From: Willaertia magna
Taxonomy: Eukaryota > Heterolobosea > Eutetramitea > Acrasida > Naegleriidae
Length of the DNA stretch: 22,995 nucleotides
Assembly: GCA_902984215.1 (NCBI GenBank)
Contig: CADWAF010004729.1
Coordinates: forward strand, 1-22,995
Direction: 5' to 3'
The translations under genes and the position numbers were made by a program. Below are positions 1-9,198 of the stretch, one piece after another (position 1 is the first letter of the stretch; every line of letters starts with the position of its first letter). The notes below the pieces were generated by a model, which saw only the letters and a list, made by a program, of their open reading frames with translations, ran no database searches and was not told the origin of the DNA.

Positions 1-44
1 AAAATAAAATTTTTCCACAGCACACAACTTTTTACCAAAAAAAA

Positions 45-1168
45 ATGCAGCTTCTCTACGTCTTTGGACAAAGCAATGGTGATCTAGGTTTAGATGGAAA
101 TATTATTGAATCAACTATTCCTACAACAGGGGAATCGTGTGTTTTAAATAAAAAAAATATTAAATTTATTGTAAAAGGTGGATATCATACTCTAATTGTC
201 TTAGAAGAAGAAAATTATGATGTACTTTATGGAACTGGTGTCAACGACCATGGACAATTAGGTTTAAATAACGACGGTTCGCATGTTTATAAATTTACAG
301 AAATTGAACTTTTTACAAATTTAAAAAAAAGAATTAAAATTATTGCTTGTGGATTTAGTCACACTTTTATTGTAACAGAAGACTTTAAATGTTACGGTTT
401 AGGTTATTTTTTCGAAGACTATAATAATTTTAAAGAAATCGACAGTTTAGATATTAAAATTATTAAAAACATTAAACAAGTAATTTGTGGTGGAAATCAC
501 ACTGCTTTAATATTGCAAAATGGTGATTTCTATGTCCTCGGTGATAATTCATGTTTGCAATTAGATGACAGTACAGATAATCTAACTAAATTTATGAAAA
601 GTAAATTTAGTCAACCAATAATTGATATTGCATTTGGTTATCAACACTGTTTAATGGTTACAAAATTTGGTGAAGTTTATGGAAGTGGAAATAATGCACC
701 CTACCATCAATTAGGTATTGATAATAATAGTAGTGAACAAAATTTCACATTTGAAAAGATATTTCCATTAAAAGCGCAAAGAGTTTATTGTGGATATCTT
801 CATTCTTTTATTTTAACAAATGATTTTGACATTTATAGTTGCGGTTGGAATGTTTCTGGGAATTACTTTTAAGATTTGCTTCAAGCTCTGTTTCTACTTT
901 TGAAAAAGTTAATTTATCATCAATTACCATTTACAAACATAATTTTGAAATTTCAGTTGGCTGTCAACATTTGTTTTTAAAATCAGGTAACGAAATTTAT
1001 TGTGGTGGATATAATGGTTACGGTGAGTTAGGATTAGGTGGAACTACGGCAAGAGAACTTTTGGTAAAACATCCAATTTGTGAAAAAGATAAAAGAGTGA
1101 ATCAAGTTATTTGTGGAGGGTATGGAACGTTTTTTATAATGAATGATAAAAACAATCAACGTCTTTAA
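45..1168 (+). CDS. RCC1-repeat (beta-propeller) protein, frame broken near 870
   Basis: The frame from 45 to 872 carries repeated RCC1-type blades: YVFGQSNGDLGL, YGTGVNDHGQLGL, YVLGDNS, YGSGNN and YSCGWN. They alternate with the typical 'IICGGNHT'-like strands (IIACGFSHTFIV, VICGGNHTALIL, VYCGYLHSFIL). It stops at TAA 870-872 in mid-blade. The following blade (FEKVNLSS, then VGCQHLFLKSGNEIYCGGYNGYGELGLGG) continues directly in another frame to 1168. Adding one T to the TTTT run at 867-870, or re-reading one T, joins both parts into about 374 aa. I found no GT-AG intron of suitable phase that keeps the GWN motif. The break is therefore an assembly or sequencing indel, a young pseudogene, or recoding. 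The start at 45 follows an A-rich tract, as at most genes here. RCC1 propellers serve as Ran exchange factors or as general binding scaffolds; nothing points to a specific partner. Confidence 0.75.
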
Positions 1169-1216
1169 TCAAAGGTAATTTTATAGGGTTTTGTGGAAAA
1201 CCATTAATTCAAAAAA

Positions 1217-2305
1217 ATGTCAGTACCTTTAACATCTAAGAAAGTTTCCAACGTTCCTGCTGGATTGCATTGCTCTGCTGCTTGTTTTGATGGAAAATCT
1301 TCTGTTTATCTTTTTGGTGGAAGAACAAACCACTTTGATGAAGTAAATCAAATGTTCCAATATGATATTAACAAAGATGAATGGACAACTTTAACACTTT
1401 CTGAACCAATTCCTAAGCCAAGATGTGGACACGCCATGATTGTTAAAGAAAATAAAATCTACATGTTTGGTGGAATGATGGATGGTGATTATGAAAACTT
1501 TTTCTGGGTTTTTGATGTTGACAAAAAAGAGTGGAGTAAAAAAGATTGTAAAGATTTACCGCAATTGAACTGTTTTGTATATTTTTATGATGAATTAAAA
1601 GATAAGATTATTATTCATGGTGGAATGCAAGAAGATGGTTATACTAATGCTGATATTTATGAATATTCATTTGAAACAAATAGTTGGAGTAAATTTGATG
1701 TTGGATTAATTTGGGAAGATGATGGTTTCTTTAAATATGTTAGTAATGGTCCTTTTCAACGAATGGAACATGCTGGATGTAAAATTAATTCAAATAGATT
1801 TATAATTAATGGTGGTTGGAGTTTTAAACATCAATCAAATAATGACACTTGGATATTTGACTATAAAACAAAAACTTGGAATGAAATACCAAGTGAAGGA
1901 CCTCAAAGTCATTTAGGTCATGTTGGATTTTTAGTTTATAATGATTGGTTTATAGTTTGTGGTGGAAATTCAAAATCTAATGAAGTTTTTGCACTAAACG
2001 TAGAAGATTGTGAATGGCAAGATATTAGTAAGAAAGTTAAGGTAGACATTGGTACACATCCATTTATCGCACCTTTTATTAAGGATGGAAAGGAATGTTG
2101 TCTAGTTGGTGGAGGTACTTTAAAGAAGAAATTGGAAGGAAATTGTTATACTTCTGAACCAACCACAAATGCATACGTTTTTGAATGCACAAAATTAAAA
2201 AAGAAAAGAACTGAAAAAGAAAGTGATAATGAAGAAGAAGAGGAAGAAGAAGAAAATGAAGAAGAGGAAAACAAAGAAACAGAAAAGAAAAAAAGTAAAA
2301 ATTAA
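1217..2305 (+). CDS. Kelch-repeat protein with acidic C-terminal tail
   Basis: This is a 362-aa single-exon gene. At least five kelch blades are visible, each with the double glycine after hydrophobic residues and a Trp 15-25 residues later: GG at residues 34-35, 85-86, 135-136, 199-200 and 249-250, with W56, W106, W157, W221 and W267. A sixth, weaker blade (VGGG) follows near 293. The fold should be a beta-propeller used for protein binding. No BTB, F-box or other partner domain precedes it. From about residue 327 the protein becomes a charged tail, first basic (KKKRTEK), then a long Glu run, then KKKSKN. The start is chosen because ATG 1217 follows AAAAAA and the first blade begins soon after. 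The upstream RCC1 gene ends only 48 bp away on the same strand. A specific function cannot be assigned from sequence. Confidence 0.9.
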   Translation: MSVPLTSKKVSNVPAGLHCSAACFDGKSSVYLFGGRTNHFDEVNQMFQYDINKDEWTTLTLSEPIPKPRCGHAMIVKENKIYMFGGMMDGDYENFFWVFDVDKKEWSKKDCKDLPQLNCFVYFYDELKDKIIIHGGMQEDGYTNADIYEYSFETNSWSKFDVGLIWEDDGFFKYVSNGPFQRMEHAGCKINSNRFIINGGWSFKHQSNNDTWIFDYKTKTWNEIPSEGPQSHLGHVGFLVYNDWFIVCGGNSKSNEVFALNVEDCEWQDISKKVKVDIGTHPFIAPFIKDGKECCLVGGGTLKKKLEGNCYTSEPTTNAYVFECTKLKKKRTEKESDNEEEEEEEENEEEENKETEKKKSKN

Positions 2306-2403
2306 TTTACAACCTAATTTTTTCAATAAATTTTAATTTTAAAAAAAGAGCGGGCAAGGTTTTTAACGGTTAACTGACTTCATTTAAAAACATATCGGAA
2401 AAA

Positions 2404-5400
2404 ATGAGTAAACATGAAGAAGGAGATAATTCTTCGTTAACGAATGATCAAAATCCAAACCGAACAAGTAGTACTGGGGATAAAGTGTTGTTAGGAGCCG
2501 AAGGACAAGAATATATTTTAACAAAATTAAGTAGTGGTGATCCTAAATCAGCTATAACATCATTTCAAAAACAATATTCATCATTTAATAGTAATGTAGT
2601 ATATGATTGTATTCCTCCGGTCTTAGAATTAACCGATCTTTTAAATGTTCAAAGAAATAATTTATTTTTTGGATTAATGAATCATTTAAAAAAGATTTTA
2701 TTAGAAAAAGTAGAAAATGAAAATGAAGAAATTGAAAATATGGATAAACTATTAGAACAAGTATTCCCATACATTGGTTTTGATGAATTAAGACCAATAG
2801 CTTATGCGTTATTAAAAAGAATGCCACAAATACCAAATAAATTTTTAATTCAATTAACAAATCCAGAAATATTTAAAAATTTACCAATTGAAGTTAAAAG
2901 ACAAGTATGGGTTAATGATGAAAATTTATTTATTAAACATATTTCATCTCTTCTGAAGAAGTATGATACACCACAATTATATAAATATGATTATTTAAAT
3001 GTTATAAAAATTGATCCTAAAAAGAAAAGAGAAAAGAATCAAACTCTTTCAAATATGATAAATATTTTAGGTAAAAATGTTTTATTATATCATCGTGTTT
3101 TAAATTATTGTAGAAATCAATTTATTCAAAGTGGTGCTAGACATTTCTGTACTTTTAGATATGATTTATTAATGTCTTTACATGACAATCAAATACAACA
3201 ATTACATCAAATGGATTATTGTCATTATTTTTGTTGGTGGTTAGATGCTTGGATTAGAACTGTTCATGCTAATTTATTAAATTATGTTAACACTATGCAA
3301 ACTGATGATATTTGTAAGAATTTAACTTGTGCTAAATTATCTTCAAGTAATTTAACTGGAAGTAGTAATTCTCCAACTGGACCACCATTAAGTAATACTC
3401 CAACTGGTTCTACTAATACGTCTTCATCTTCTAAGAAGAAACCAACAGGTAAGAAGGGTACAACAGGTGGTGGAAAATCAAAAAAGAAAAGAGATTCAAT
3501 TAGTGGTGGTGATTCATCTATTGGTGGTAATACACAATCTCAAGAAGCCTCATCTCAGAGTAGCTCTGGTGTTGTTCATAATACTACTCCAATAGAACCA
3601 ACTATAAGAACTGATCAAAAACAACAGATTGTATTACCAATTATTGAATTTAGTGATAATGTTCAATTAAAAGATTTCTTTGACGTTAGAAGAATGAAAG
3701 AATTAAGACATTATTTTGATAATCAAAACCAACAAACTGAAAGTGAAGTATGGGGTGATATTGCAATTATTTGCCGTTCTCCATATTTATCTAATATATT
3801 TATTCAACAAATATTTTATTTATTAGAATTAATTTATTCTCAACACACAAATGCAATTTTATTACCAATTGAAAAGGTTTTAGTTGCTGTACCAATTAAA
3901 CAAAAGAATAAGAGAAAAGCATTAAGCGAACCTGAATCAACTGCCGTTGGAGTTTTATCATCTGCAAATGTAACTAGTAATTTAAATAGCTCAGCAACTG
4001 GTGGTAGTGGTAATAATGGAGGAGGATTAGGTAAAAAGAAACTTAAACTTAAAACAACAACAAAACAACAGGAAACAACTGCAACTGTAAATACTACAAA
4101 TACTAAGGGAACAACTATTAAGATTAGTTTTAAAACATCTGCACCTACTAGCCCATCCATCTCTAGTGGAACTGAAATGAAGAGTAGTACATCAAATAGT
4201 ACAGGCTCTTCTATTTTATTAGATAGTCCTGTAAGTAGTGCTCCAGCTATTCAACCAGTTCCCACAGCCTCACCTACTCTTACGTCATCTGCAAGTAATT
4301 CAACAATTTCATCTTCTACAAGTAATCAATCATCTCTTCCACCTTATTTAACATTTATTGAAGATGCTTATTATGTACATGATTTTGCAGATTATATTGA
4401 AACATTAACTAGGTTATATATTTCAGGAGAAAAAGCACAATCAATGTTAAAGAAAAAGATAAATTTACAATTAGCTCCAGTTGATGAATATTTAATTCAA
4501 GAATTTTATCCATTTATTCAACAATTAATATTTAGTTTACCACCAACTAATGAAAATGAATTTATTGACACTAATCAATTACAAGAACAACTTAAAAAAC
4601 AAACATTAACAAGAAAATTAATTTTATTTTCAATTTTAAGATTTCATCAAAACTCTAGGATTGCAAGTGAAAATTCACTTCGTATTGTATCATCAGGTAC
4701 AGATGATGAAGATGAATATGATACAATTAATAAACCTATACCTGGTAATACAAATGAAACTAAGAAGACTAGTGTTGATGATATTGAAAAGTTTAGAAAT
4801 ATTTATGTTCCAAAAGATGCTAAGTTATATGCTGAAAATTTAATTAAATTCCGTTATTTATTTAATTGTTTATTTGTAGAGAATAATGAATTAAATCAAT
4901 TTGGAAAAACAATTATTTTAAAAGAATTTAATTTTATTCATTCTTTAATAAGTGATTGTAATAGATTAATTAAACATATACAACACTCTGCTATTCCAGT
5001 ATTATTAAGTGGAAATATTAAATGGTTCTTTACAGAACAGTTATCTGAATTAGTTAAAACTTATGAGATTATATTTGATAAGTTTGCTGTACCTTATATT
5101 ATTTCAACTAAACAAGAGAGTCTTACTTTCCAAGTTAATGTTAGTGCTTGTTTAAAGGATATTGCTTCTGCTACACATTTATTAGGTTGTATTTTATTAA
5201 CGATACCTAAAGAAGTATTTTCTTTAAGGGAAAAGAGAGATGATGACAATGATGATGAAAGTGAAGAGGAATTAAAGAAGAGAATTATTCATAATTTTGA
5301 TGAATATAAGGAACATGTTACTAAGATGAAGAATTTCTGTCAAACAATGTTACAACAGTTAAAGTCTGCAACTTTATCAGATACTCAATTAACTAAATTA

Positions 5401-5787
5401 TTCCAAGCAACTGAAACTCAACTAATGAAAGAATGGAAGGCTTTACAAACTGAAGCAAAATCTTTATTATCTTTACAAGAGGAAGAAATTGTAAAAAAGG
5501 AAGTTAATTCTCCAACACCTTTCACTCCAGGTAAATTTGGTCTATATGGTTTTAAACCTACTTTCTTTAATCCAACTGCATTCCAATCCTCTCTTTCTCC
5601 ATCTCAATTACCAAAGTTCCCATCACCAACTCCAAATGCATTCAAAATGTCCCCTGTTACGACAAGTGTAGAAAAGACTGAGGAACAAGTTGTGAAAGTT
5701 GAACAACAATCTAGAGAAATAATTACTGAGACAGCCATTAAGACTGAGACAACCCAGCAACAACAAACAATGGATGAAAGTGTTTAA
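2404..5787 (+). CDS. NELF-B / COBRA1 homologue (negative elongation factor subunit B)
   Basis: This is a 1127-aa intronless ORF. Its first 300 residues align by eye with animal NELF-B/COBRA1. 'IEVKRQVWVNDENLF' (from residue 162) matches 'VEVKRQIWQDNQALF'. 'GKNVLLYHRVLNYCR' (223 on) matches 'GKNVKLYDMVLQFLR'. 'HFCTFRYDLLMSLHD' matches 'HYCTLRAELLMSLHD'. 'CHYFCWWLDAWIR' (about 273-285) matches 'CHKFTWCLDACIR'. NELF-B is a helical scaffold of the NELF complex, which holds RNA polymerase II paused near promoters in the nucleus. Human NELF-B is about 580 aa; the extra length here comes from Ser/Thr/Gly-rich low-complexity inserts at roughly 312-395 and 500-645, an acidic patch near 945-957 and a Pro/Ser/Phe-rich C-terminus. 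The segment 'GDIAIICRSPYLSN' (about 451-464) matches the next conserved block, 'GDLSMILCDPFAIN'. Start ATG 2404 follows AAAAA. The gene converges on the mL46 gene with a 45-bp gap. Confidence 0.85.
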   Translation: MSKHEEGDNSSLTNDQNPNRTSSTGDKVLLGAEGQEYILTKLSSGDPKSAITSFQKQYSSFNSNVVYDCIPPVLELTDLLNVQRNNLFFGLMNHLKKILLEKVENENEEIENMDKLLEQVFPYIGFDELRPIAYALLKRMPQIPNKFLIQLTNPEIFKNLPIEVKRQVWVNDENLFIKHISSLLKKYDTPQLYKYDYLNVIKIDPKKKREKNQTLSNMINILGKNVLLYHRVLNYCRNQFIQSGARHFCTFRYDLLMSLHDNQIQQLHQMDYCHYFCWWLDAWIRTVHANLLNYVNTMQTDDICKNLTCAKLSSSNLTGSSNSPTGPPLSNTPTGSTNTSSSSKKKPTGKKGTTGGGKSKKKRDSISGGDSSIGGNTQSQEASSQSSSGVVHNTTPIEPTIRTDQKQQIVLPIIEFSDNVQLKDFFDVRRMKELRHYFDNQNQQTESEVWGDIAIICRSPYLSNIFIQQIFYLLELIYSQHTNAILLPIEKVLVAVPIKQKNKRKALSEPESTAVGVLSSANVTSNLNSSATGGSGNNGGGLGKKKLKLKTTTKQQETTATVNTTNTKGTTIKISFKTSAPTSPSISSGTEMKSSTSNSTGSSILLDSPVSSAPAIQPVPTASPTLTSSASNSTISSSTSNQSSLPPYLTFIEDAYYVHDFADYIETLTRLYISGEKAQSMLKKKINLQLAPVDEYLIQEFYPFIQQLIFSLPPTNENEFIDTNQLQEQLKKQTLTRKLILFSILRFHQNSRIASENSLRIVSSGTDDEDEYDTINKPIPGNTNETKKTSVDDIEKFRNIYVPKDAKLYAENLIKFRYLFNCLFVENNELNQFGKTIILKEFNFIHSLISDCNRLIKHIQHSAIPVLLSGNIKWFFTEQLSELVKTYEIIFDKFAVPYIISTKQESLTFQVNVSACLKDIASATHLLGCILLTIPKEVFSLREKRDDDNDDESEEELKKRIIHNFDEYKEHVTKMKNFCQTMLQQLKSATLSDTQLTKLFQATETQLMKEWKALQTEAKSLLSLQEEEIVKKEVNSPTPFTPGKFGLYGFKPTFFNPTAFQSSLSPSQLPKFPSPTPNAFKMSPVTTSVEKTEEQVVKVEQQSREIITETAIKTETTQQQQTMDESV

Positions 5788-5832
5788 AAAAATAAAATTT
5801 ATTCCATTCCTTAATATAGAACTACAAAATAA

Positions 5833-6863
5833 TTAACCACTTATTGGTTGCATACCATCATATAACATGTGGAATATCACATCCTTATACTCTTCATCAA
5901 TAAATTCATAATCATCAAATTGATGTCTAGTTACCCATGCGTGATCAGAAAATTGAGGGGCAAGTGCCTTGAATGGAGGAACACCACCAATATACATAAC
6001 ACGATAAAAGAAAGTCATATCTAAAGGATTATTTGGATTAACGTAATGTGCAGTTGGAGCATAACCAATAAAGTGACCATGTACTCTATTAGACATAGTC
6101 TTTGTGAAAAATTCTTGTGCTGCAGATCTCATTGTATGAGGATTTTTACGAATAGTATGAGGGAATAACCATTTACCAGTTTCTTTATCTTTAAATATAA
6201 GATATAATCTATTCTCTAATTGTCTATTAATTGATTTTCTATTATCATTAAAATCATCTTTTGTAAATCTTCGTTGAGGTTTCCAATTCTTTAACCAATA
6301 ATCAGTTGATTCAGTCATATATCCTTTACCTTGAGATTTTTCATATTCCATTCTTTGTTTTTCAGTCATTTCTTGTGGATCGGGAACTTTAATATGAACA
6401 TCAGGTCCTTCTTTCTTTGCTCCTTTTTGATTCTTTTTTAAATATTTAATATTTACTGTAAATTTTAAAAAAAATTACTAACCTCTTGTTTCTTCTTTAT
6501 TTTTAACCATTCTTCATAATATTCTGTAAAATCTAACCATTTATGTTTTGAATAGTAATTCATATTATTTTTTTGAAGTTCACTCATCTCCTTTTCTAAT
6601 GGATGGATATCATTAGCTAAACGAGGTAATCTTTCTAGACAAAATGCTACTCTTAGTGTTTCAGGTCCTGTATAATTAACTTCTTTTGGGATATCTTTTT
6701 CTGGGATTGGTGTTTTATAACCCTTTTTAATAACTTCATCTTTAGGTACCCAAAGTAAATTTCTTTTCTGTATAATTGTTGAATAATTAATTAAGAGAAT
6801 TGAAGGATTAGTTTTATTTAACTTTGAAAGTTTTTTGGCAGAGTGAAATAGTTGTTGCTGCAT
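5833..6863 (-). CDS. MRPL46: Mitochondrial large-subunit ribosomal protein mL46 (MRPL46), one intron
   Basis: Two exons on the minus strand, 6863-6483 and 6432-5833, join in phase 0 across a 50-bp intron (6482-6433, donor GTTAGT, acceptor AAAAAG) to give 326 aa. The N-terminus is basic and lacks acidic residues for about 40 aa, as expected of a mitochondrial targeting peptide. The core motif VAFCLERLPRL, with HPLEKEM after it, matches the mL46 signature 'LCLERLPVITPEKTPLERAM'. Downstream, SINRQLENRLYLIFKDKETGKWLFP resembles the 'SLNRKLDRNLVLLVRE' strand, and WVTRHQFDDY matches 'HVWVTKDELGDYL' of the Nudix-like fold. mL46 has lost Nudix hydrolase activity and is structural in the mitoribosome. 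The animal protein is about 280 aa; the extra residues sit in the middle linker around the splice site. The start lies just after AAAAAAAAA on this strand. Confidence 0.88.
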
Positions 6864-7247
6864 TTTTTTTTATTTTTCAGAAATTTTTATTTTATGAAAA
6901 TTATTGTACCTTGTTGATAAATACAAAGTAATTAATAACAAGAATTAATAATTAAAGAATTAATTGATTAAATTATATAATTTTTATTATTGTAAATTTG
7001 GTTAGTTTTTTTGTTATTTTGCAGGTTAGTACAACTTTATGTGGTATACCAGTAATTCTCGAAAGGTACGAGAGGCTGTCTTTTACGTACTAGTTTGTAG
7101 TTAACATTACGTTAACTAATAATTTACTTTCTTACCATCAATAAGCCTTGATGGTTGTTATCTTGTAGTCTTCGCAGTTAGTTTCCAAAAGCCTTCGTTT
7201 TCATCATCTTTCCCAATTTTCAAAACAGGGAACAGTTGAACTTGGCT
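6864..7247. other. Intergenic gap of 384 bp with hairpin cluster
   Basis: This is the 5' flank of the minus-strand mL46 gene and the 3' flank of the next minus-strand gene. The stretch 6864-7015 is plain AT-rich sequence and fits a promoter or 5' leader. From about 7020 the base composition becomes more even and several perfect short inverted repeats appear (separate entry). No open frame of any length with family similarity is visible, and no tRNA A/B boxes were found. Confidence 0.6.
7024..7155. ncRNA. Candidate structured RNA: tandem perfect hairpins
   Basis: Three local stem-loops with perfect arms occur in a row. They are TCTCG/CGAGA (7057-7061 with 7069-7073), an 8-bp stem TAGTTAAC/GTTAACTA with a 5-nt loop (7098-7105 with 7111-7118), and an 8-bp stem ACCATCAA/TTGATGGT with a 6-nt loop (7134-7141 with 7148-7155). 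A longer-range pairing GGTTAGTAC with GTACTAGTT (7024-7032 with 7087-7095, three wobbles) would enclose the first hairpin. The density of perfect pairing is unusual for an AT-rich spacer. I cannot match it to a known RNA family. The strand is unknown, and a structured 3' UTR of the minus-strand gene to the right is an alternative. Confidence 0.3.
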
Positions 7248-7823
7248 TTAACAAACATTTTCATCCTTCTTTTTAGAAGAAAGAGAAGAACATGATTCCG
7301 ATTTTCTCTTCAACAATGCTGCTAATCTTTGTTTCTTTTGTTCCTTTACTGCTTTATCTTTTATCGAAGAAGCATCCCCACTTTCAGATTTGGCTTTATC
7401 TTCCCGCCTTTTTTTCAATTTCTCTAAATCCAAGTCTACAATGATTGAAGGTTGTTGTTGGGTTGATGTGTTGCTGTAACTTATAATATCAAGTTCATCA
7501 AAATCTTCTTCTACAATATCACAGTGTGGTATATTATTTTTTGACTCAATTCCTATAAATTCTTCTACAAAATTACTATAAGATAAACTATTATGTGATA
7601 AAACGCTAGAAGTTGTAGATATTGATGAAATTGAATTTGTTTTCATCAAAGTCCTTGGACTTGATTTATCATTCGTTATACCACCCATAGAATACGTTTT
7701 AAAAATACTGTCACTTGAAGTGAATGGTCTGTTTGGTAATGTTATCTCTTCATCTGGGCATTGTGCTGCTTCTGTAGTTGTGATTTCAGTTAATCTTTTA
7801 TTTCTATGTATTTTGTTTCCCAT
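7248..7823 (-). CDS. Hypothetical Ser-rich protein with basic C-terminal helix region
   Basis: This is a 191-aa single-exon ORF that I do not recognise. It begins MGNKIHRNKR; Gly2 suggests possible N-myristoylation, but His at position 6 is not favoured. Residues about 35-115 are rich in Ser/Thr/Asn and probably disordered, with SISSISTTSS and acidic stretches such as DIVEEDFDELD. The last third is strongly charged and probably helical: LEKLKKRREDKAKSES, then KEQKKQRLAALLKRKSESCSSL, ending KKKDENVC. The basic clusters could act as a nuclear localisation signal or bind acidic membrane lipids. No enzymatic motif is visible. Codon use and length support a real gene, but the function is unknown. 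The gene is transcribed away from the membrane-protein gene at 8458, across a long divergent spacer. Confidence 0.65.
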   Translation of the reverse strand: MGNKIHRNKRLTEITTTEAAQCPDEEITLPNRPFTSSDSIFKTYSMGGITNDKSSPRTLMKTNSISSISTTSSVLSHNSLSYSNFVEEFIGIESKNNIPHCDIVEEDFDELDIISYSNTSTQQQPSIIVDLDLEKLKKRREDKAKSESGDASSIKDKAVKEQKKQRLAALLKRKSESCSSLSSKKKDENVC

Positions 7824-8457
7824 TGTTTGTTTGAATCGTTTTTTTCTTCATAAAACCTCCAATTTAAATGTGTCAGATGTTGCCATAAAATTAGGGCAAA
7901 ACATCAAAAAAAATCATTCCCTTTCCTTAAATCGTATAAAATGTCAAGCATCCTTAACTGTATAAGGCATCTATAGTTTTTTATTTTAACAAATACCGAA
8001 ACGCCTTTTTAAAAATACTTCACTTTCGTTTGTACGGAATAAGTTAAGTACACCCTTTGAGTAATCCATTTGTGCATTATGTGGGTAGACTGTGAAGAAA
8101 GAGTTTACCGTATTAAGTCGTTGATTGCACTTATTCTGGTCAACCACGTGAGGCTCATTTTATTTCAAGTTTCCTATTGTACAGTAGTGTTCCCTTTTGT
8201 ATAGCTTTCACAAAAATCCATTTAAATAATAAAGAACAAAAGTAAACCAGTGAGGGTAGCGCATCTAATTGAATAGAATAAAAAGTTTCACCCCAAATTT
8301 CTTTTGAAATTTCTAAAATTCTTTAATGATTCACATTGTACTATATGGCGGCGCATTCTTATTAAAGCAACGGTAACAAATTCTTCTTTGACTCCCATTT
8401 TCAATTTTGCAGAATAATTTTTTTTAAAAATAAATATTTTTTTTTACGCCAAAAAAT
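7824..8457. promoter_or_regulatory. Long (634 bp) divergent intergenic region
   Basis: This is the largest non-coding stretch in the window, between a minus-strand gene starting at 7823 and a plus-strand gene starting at 8458. It must hold both promoters. Visible elements are CACGTG at 8145-8150, a 7-bp perfect hairpin AAATTTC-TTTT-GAAATTT at 8295-8312, a TATGGCGGCGC patch near 8344 that is GC-rich for its surroundings, and poly-T/A runs just before 8458. A weak stem GGTAGAC/GTTTACC lies around 8083-8109. No conserved coding frame is visible. An undetected small RNA gene or a 5' non-coding exon is possible. Confidence 0.5.
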
Positions 8458-9078
8458 ATGAACGGGTTAAAATTTATTGCAATTATTTCTTTTCTTCTTC
8501 TGATTCATTCTTTGGTTTCAGCTGGTTCTCCATTCTCTAAGTTTTTAGATCCTAAGCCTTTGGCTGTACCTATTTATAATACATCCGCAACTAATGTAGT
8601 ACGTATTATTAATGTTTAACACTTTTTTATTAATCCTTCTTCCTTCGGAATTGTTTAGACTTATGTACCTTTATCTTTATATATCGATTTATATCGTGAA
8701 GTTTCAGTTTTAGAAGTTGTTGTTATCATAAATTCTGTATTAATTGTCTTTCTAATGTTAATTGTTAGTATTTTAACTGCAATCCGTTGCTTAGAAGATA
8801 TTAGTAAGAATCCTGAGGACTATAGATATGATGATCCATTGTGGTTAAAGTTATTAAGTGTTTTCAGTTGGGTTTTAGGATGTTTAGCTTGTCAAGCTTG
8901 TTGGGTCCTTTGTGCTAAAGACAAAGAAAAATCACAAGAAGATATCCTTCCAATTAAAAGGCTTAGAGCTTGGCATAAGTATGATTTAGATGTACAAAGA
9001 GGAATAATTGATCCTGAGAAGTTATTAGAAGAAAGAAAATTAGCAGAAGAAAAACAAGCACAATTACAACAACAATAA
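8458..9078 (+). CDS. Small membrane protein with signal peptide, unknown family, one intron
   Basis: Exon 1 (8458-8598) and exon 2 (8659-9078) join in phase 0 across a 60-bp intron (donor GTACGT, acceptor TTGTTTAG), giving 186 aa. A donor 3 bp earlier (GTAGTA) would also keep the frame. The N-terminus (about residues 1-22, MNGLKFIAIISFLLLIHSLVSA) is a clear signal peptide. Two hydrophobic segments follow at about 64-89 (VSVLEVVVIINSVLIVFLML and onward) and 108-132 (a Cys-containing stretch, GCLACQACWVLCA). A charged, probably cytosolic tail ends in a Glu/Lys/Gln-rich helix and QLQQQ. NTS at about 41-43 is a possible N-glycosylation site in the short lumenal part. I do not recognise the family. 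The protein probably sits in the ER or plasma membrane with its tail in the cytosol. Without exon 1 the downstream ORF would lack a signal peptide. Confidence 0.7.
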
Positions 9079-9198
9079 AGTAATATTTCTAACTATGTTT
9101 CATTCAAAATATGACATACTTCTTAATCTGTTAAATAAGTAGTCAAATTTAATTTAAATAAACAGTTCGAATTAAAAAATTAATTATAAAATTAAAAA

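Noticed and set aside
844..908. A 65-bp intron (GTTGGA...AAAAAG) to explain the RCC1 frame break
   Set aside because: It would remove the GWN motif and half of a blade, and the donor is poor. A one-base indel explains the data better.
7075..7090. GTCTTTTAC resembling the conserved loop of U5 snRNA
   Set aside because: The flanks do not form the expected long stem closing an 11-nt loop, and there is no proper Sm site before a 3' hairpin. The resemblance is too short to call.
9160..9176. AGTTCGAATT resembling a tRNA B box
   Set aside because: No A box at suitable distance and no cloverleaf; the surroundings are simple AT-rich sequence.
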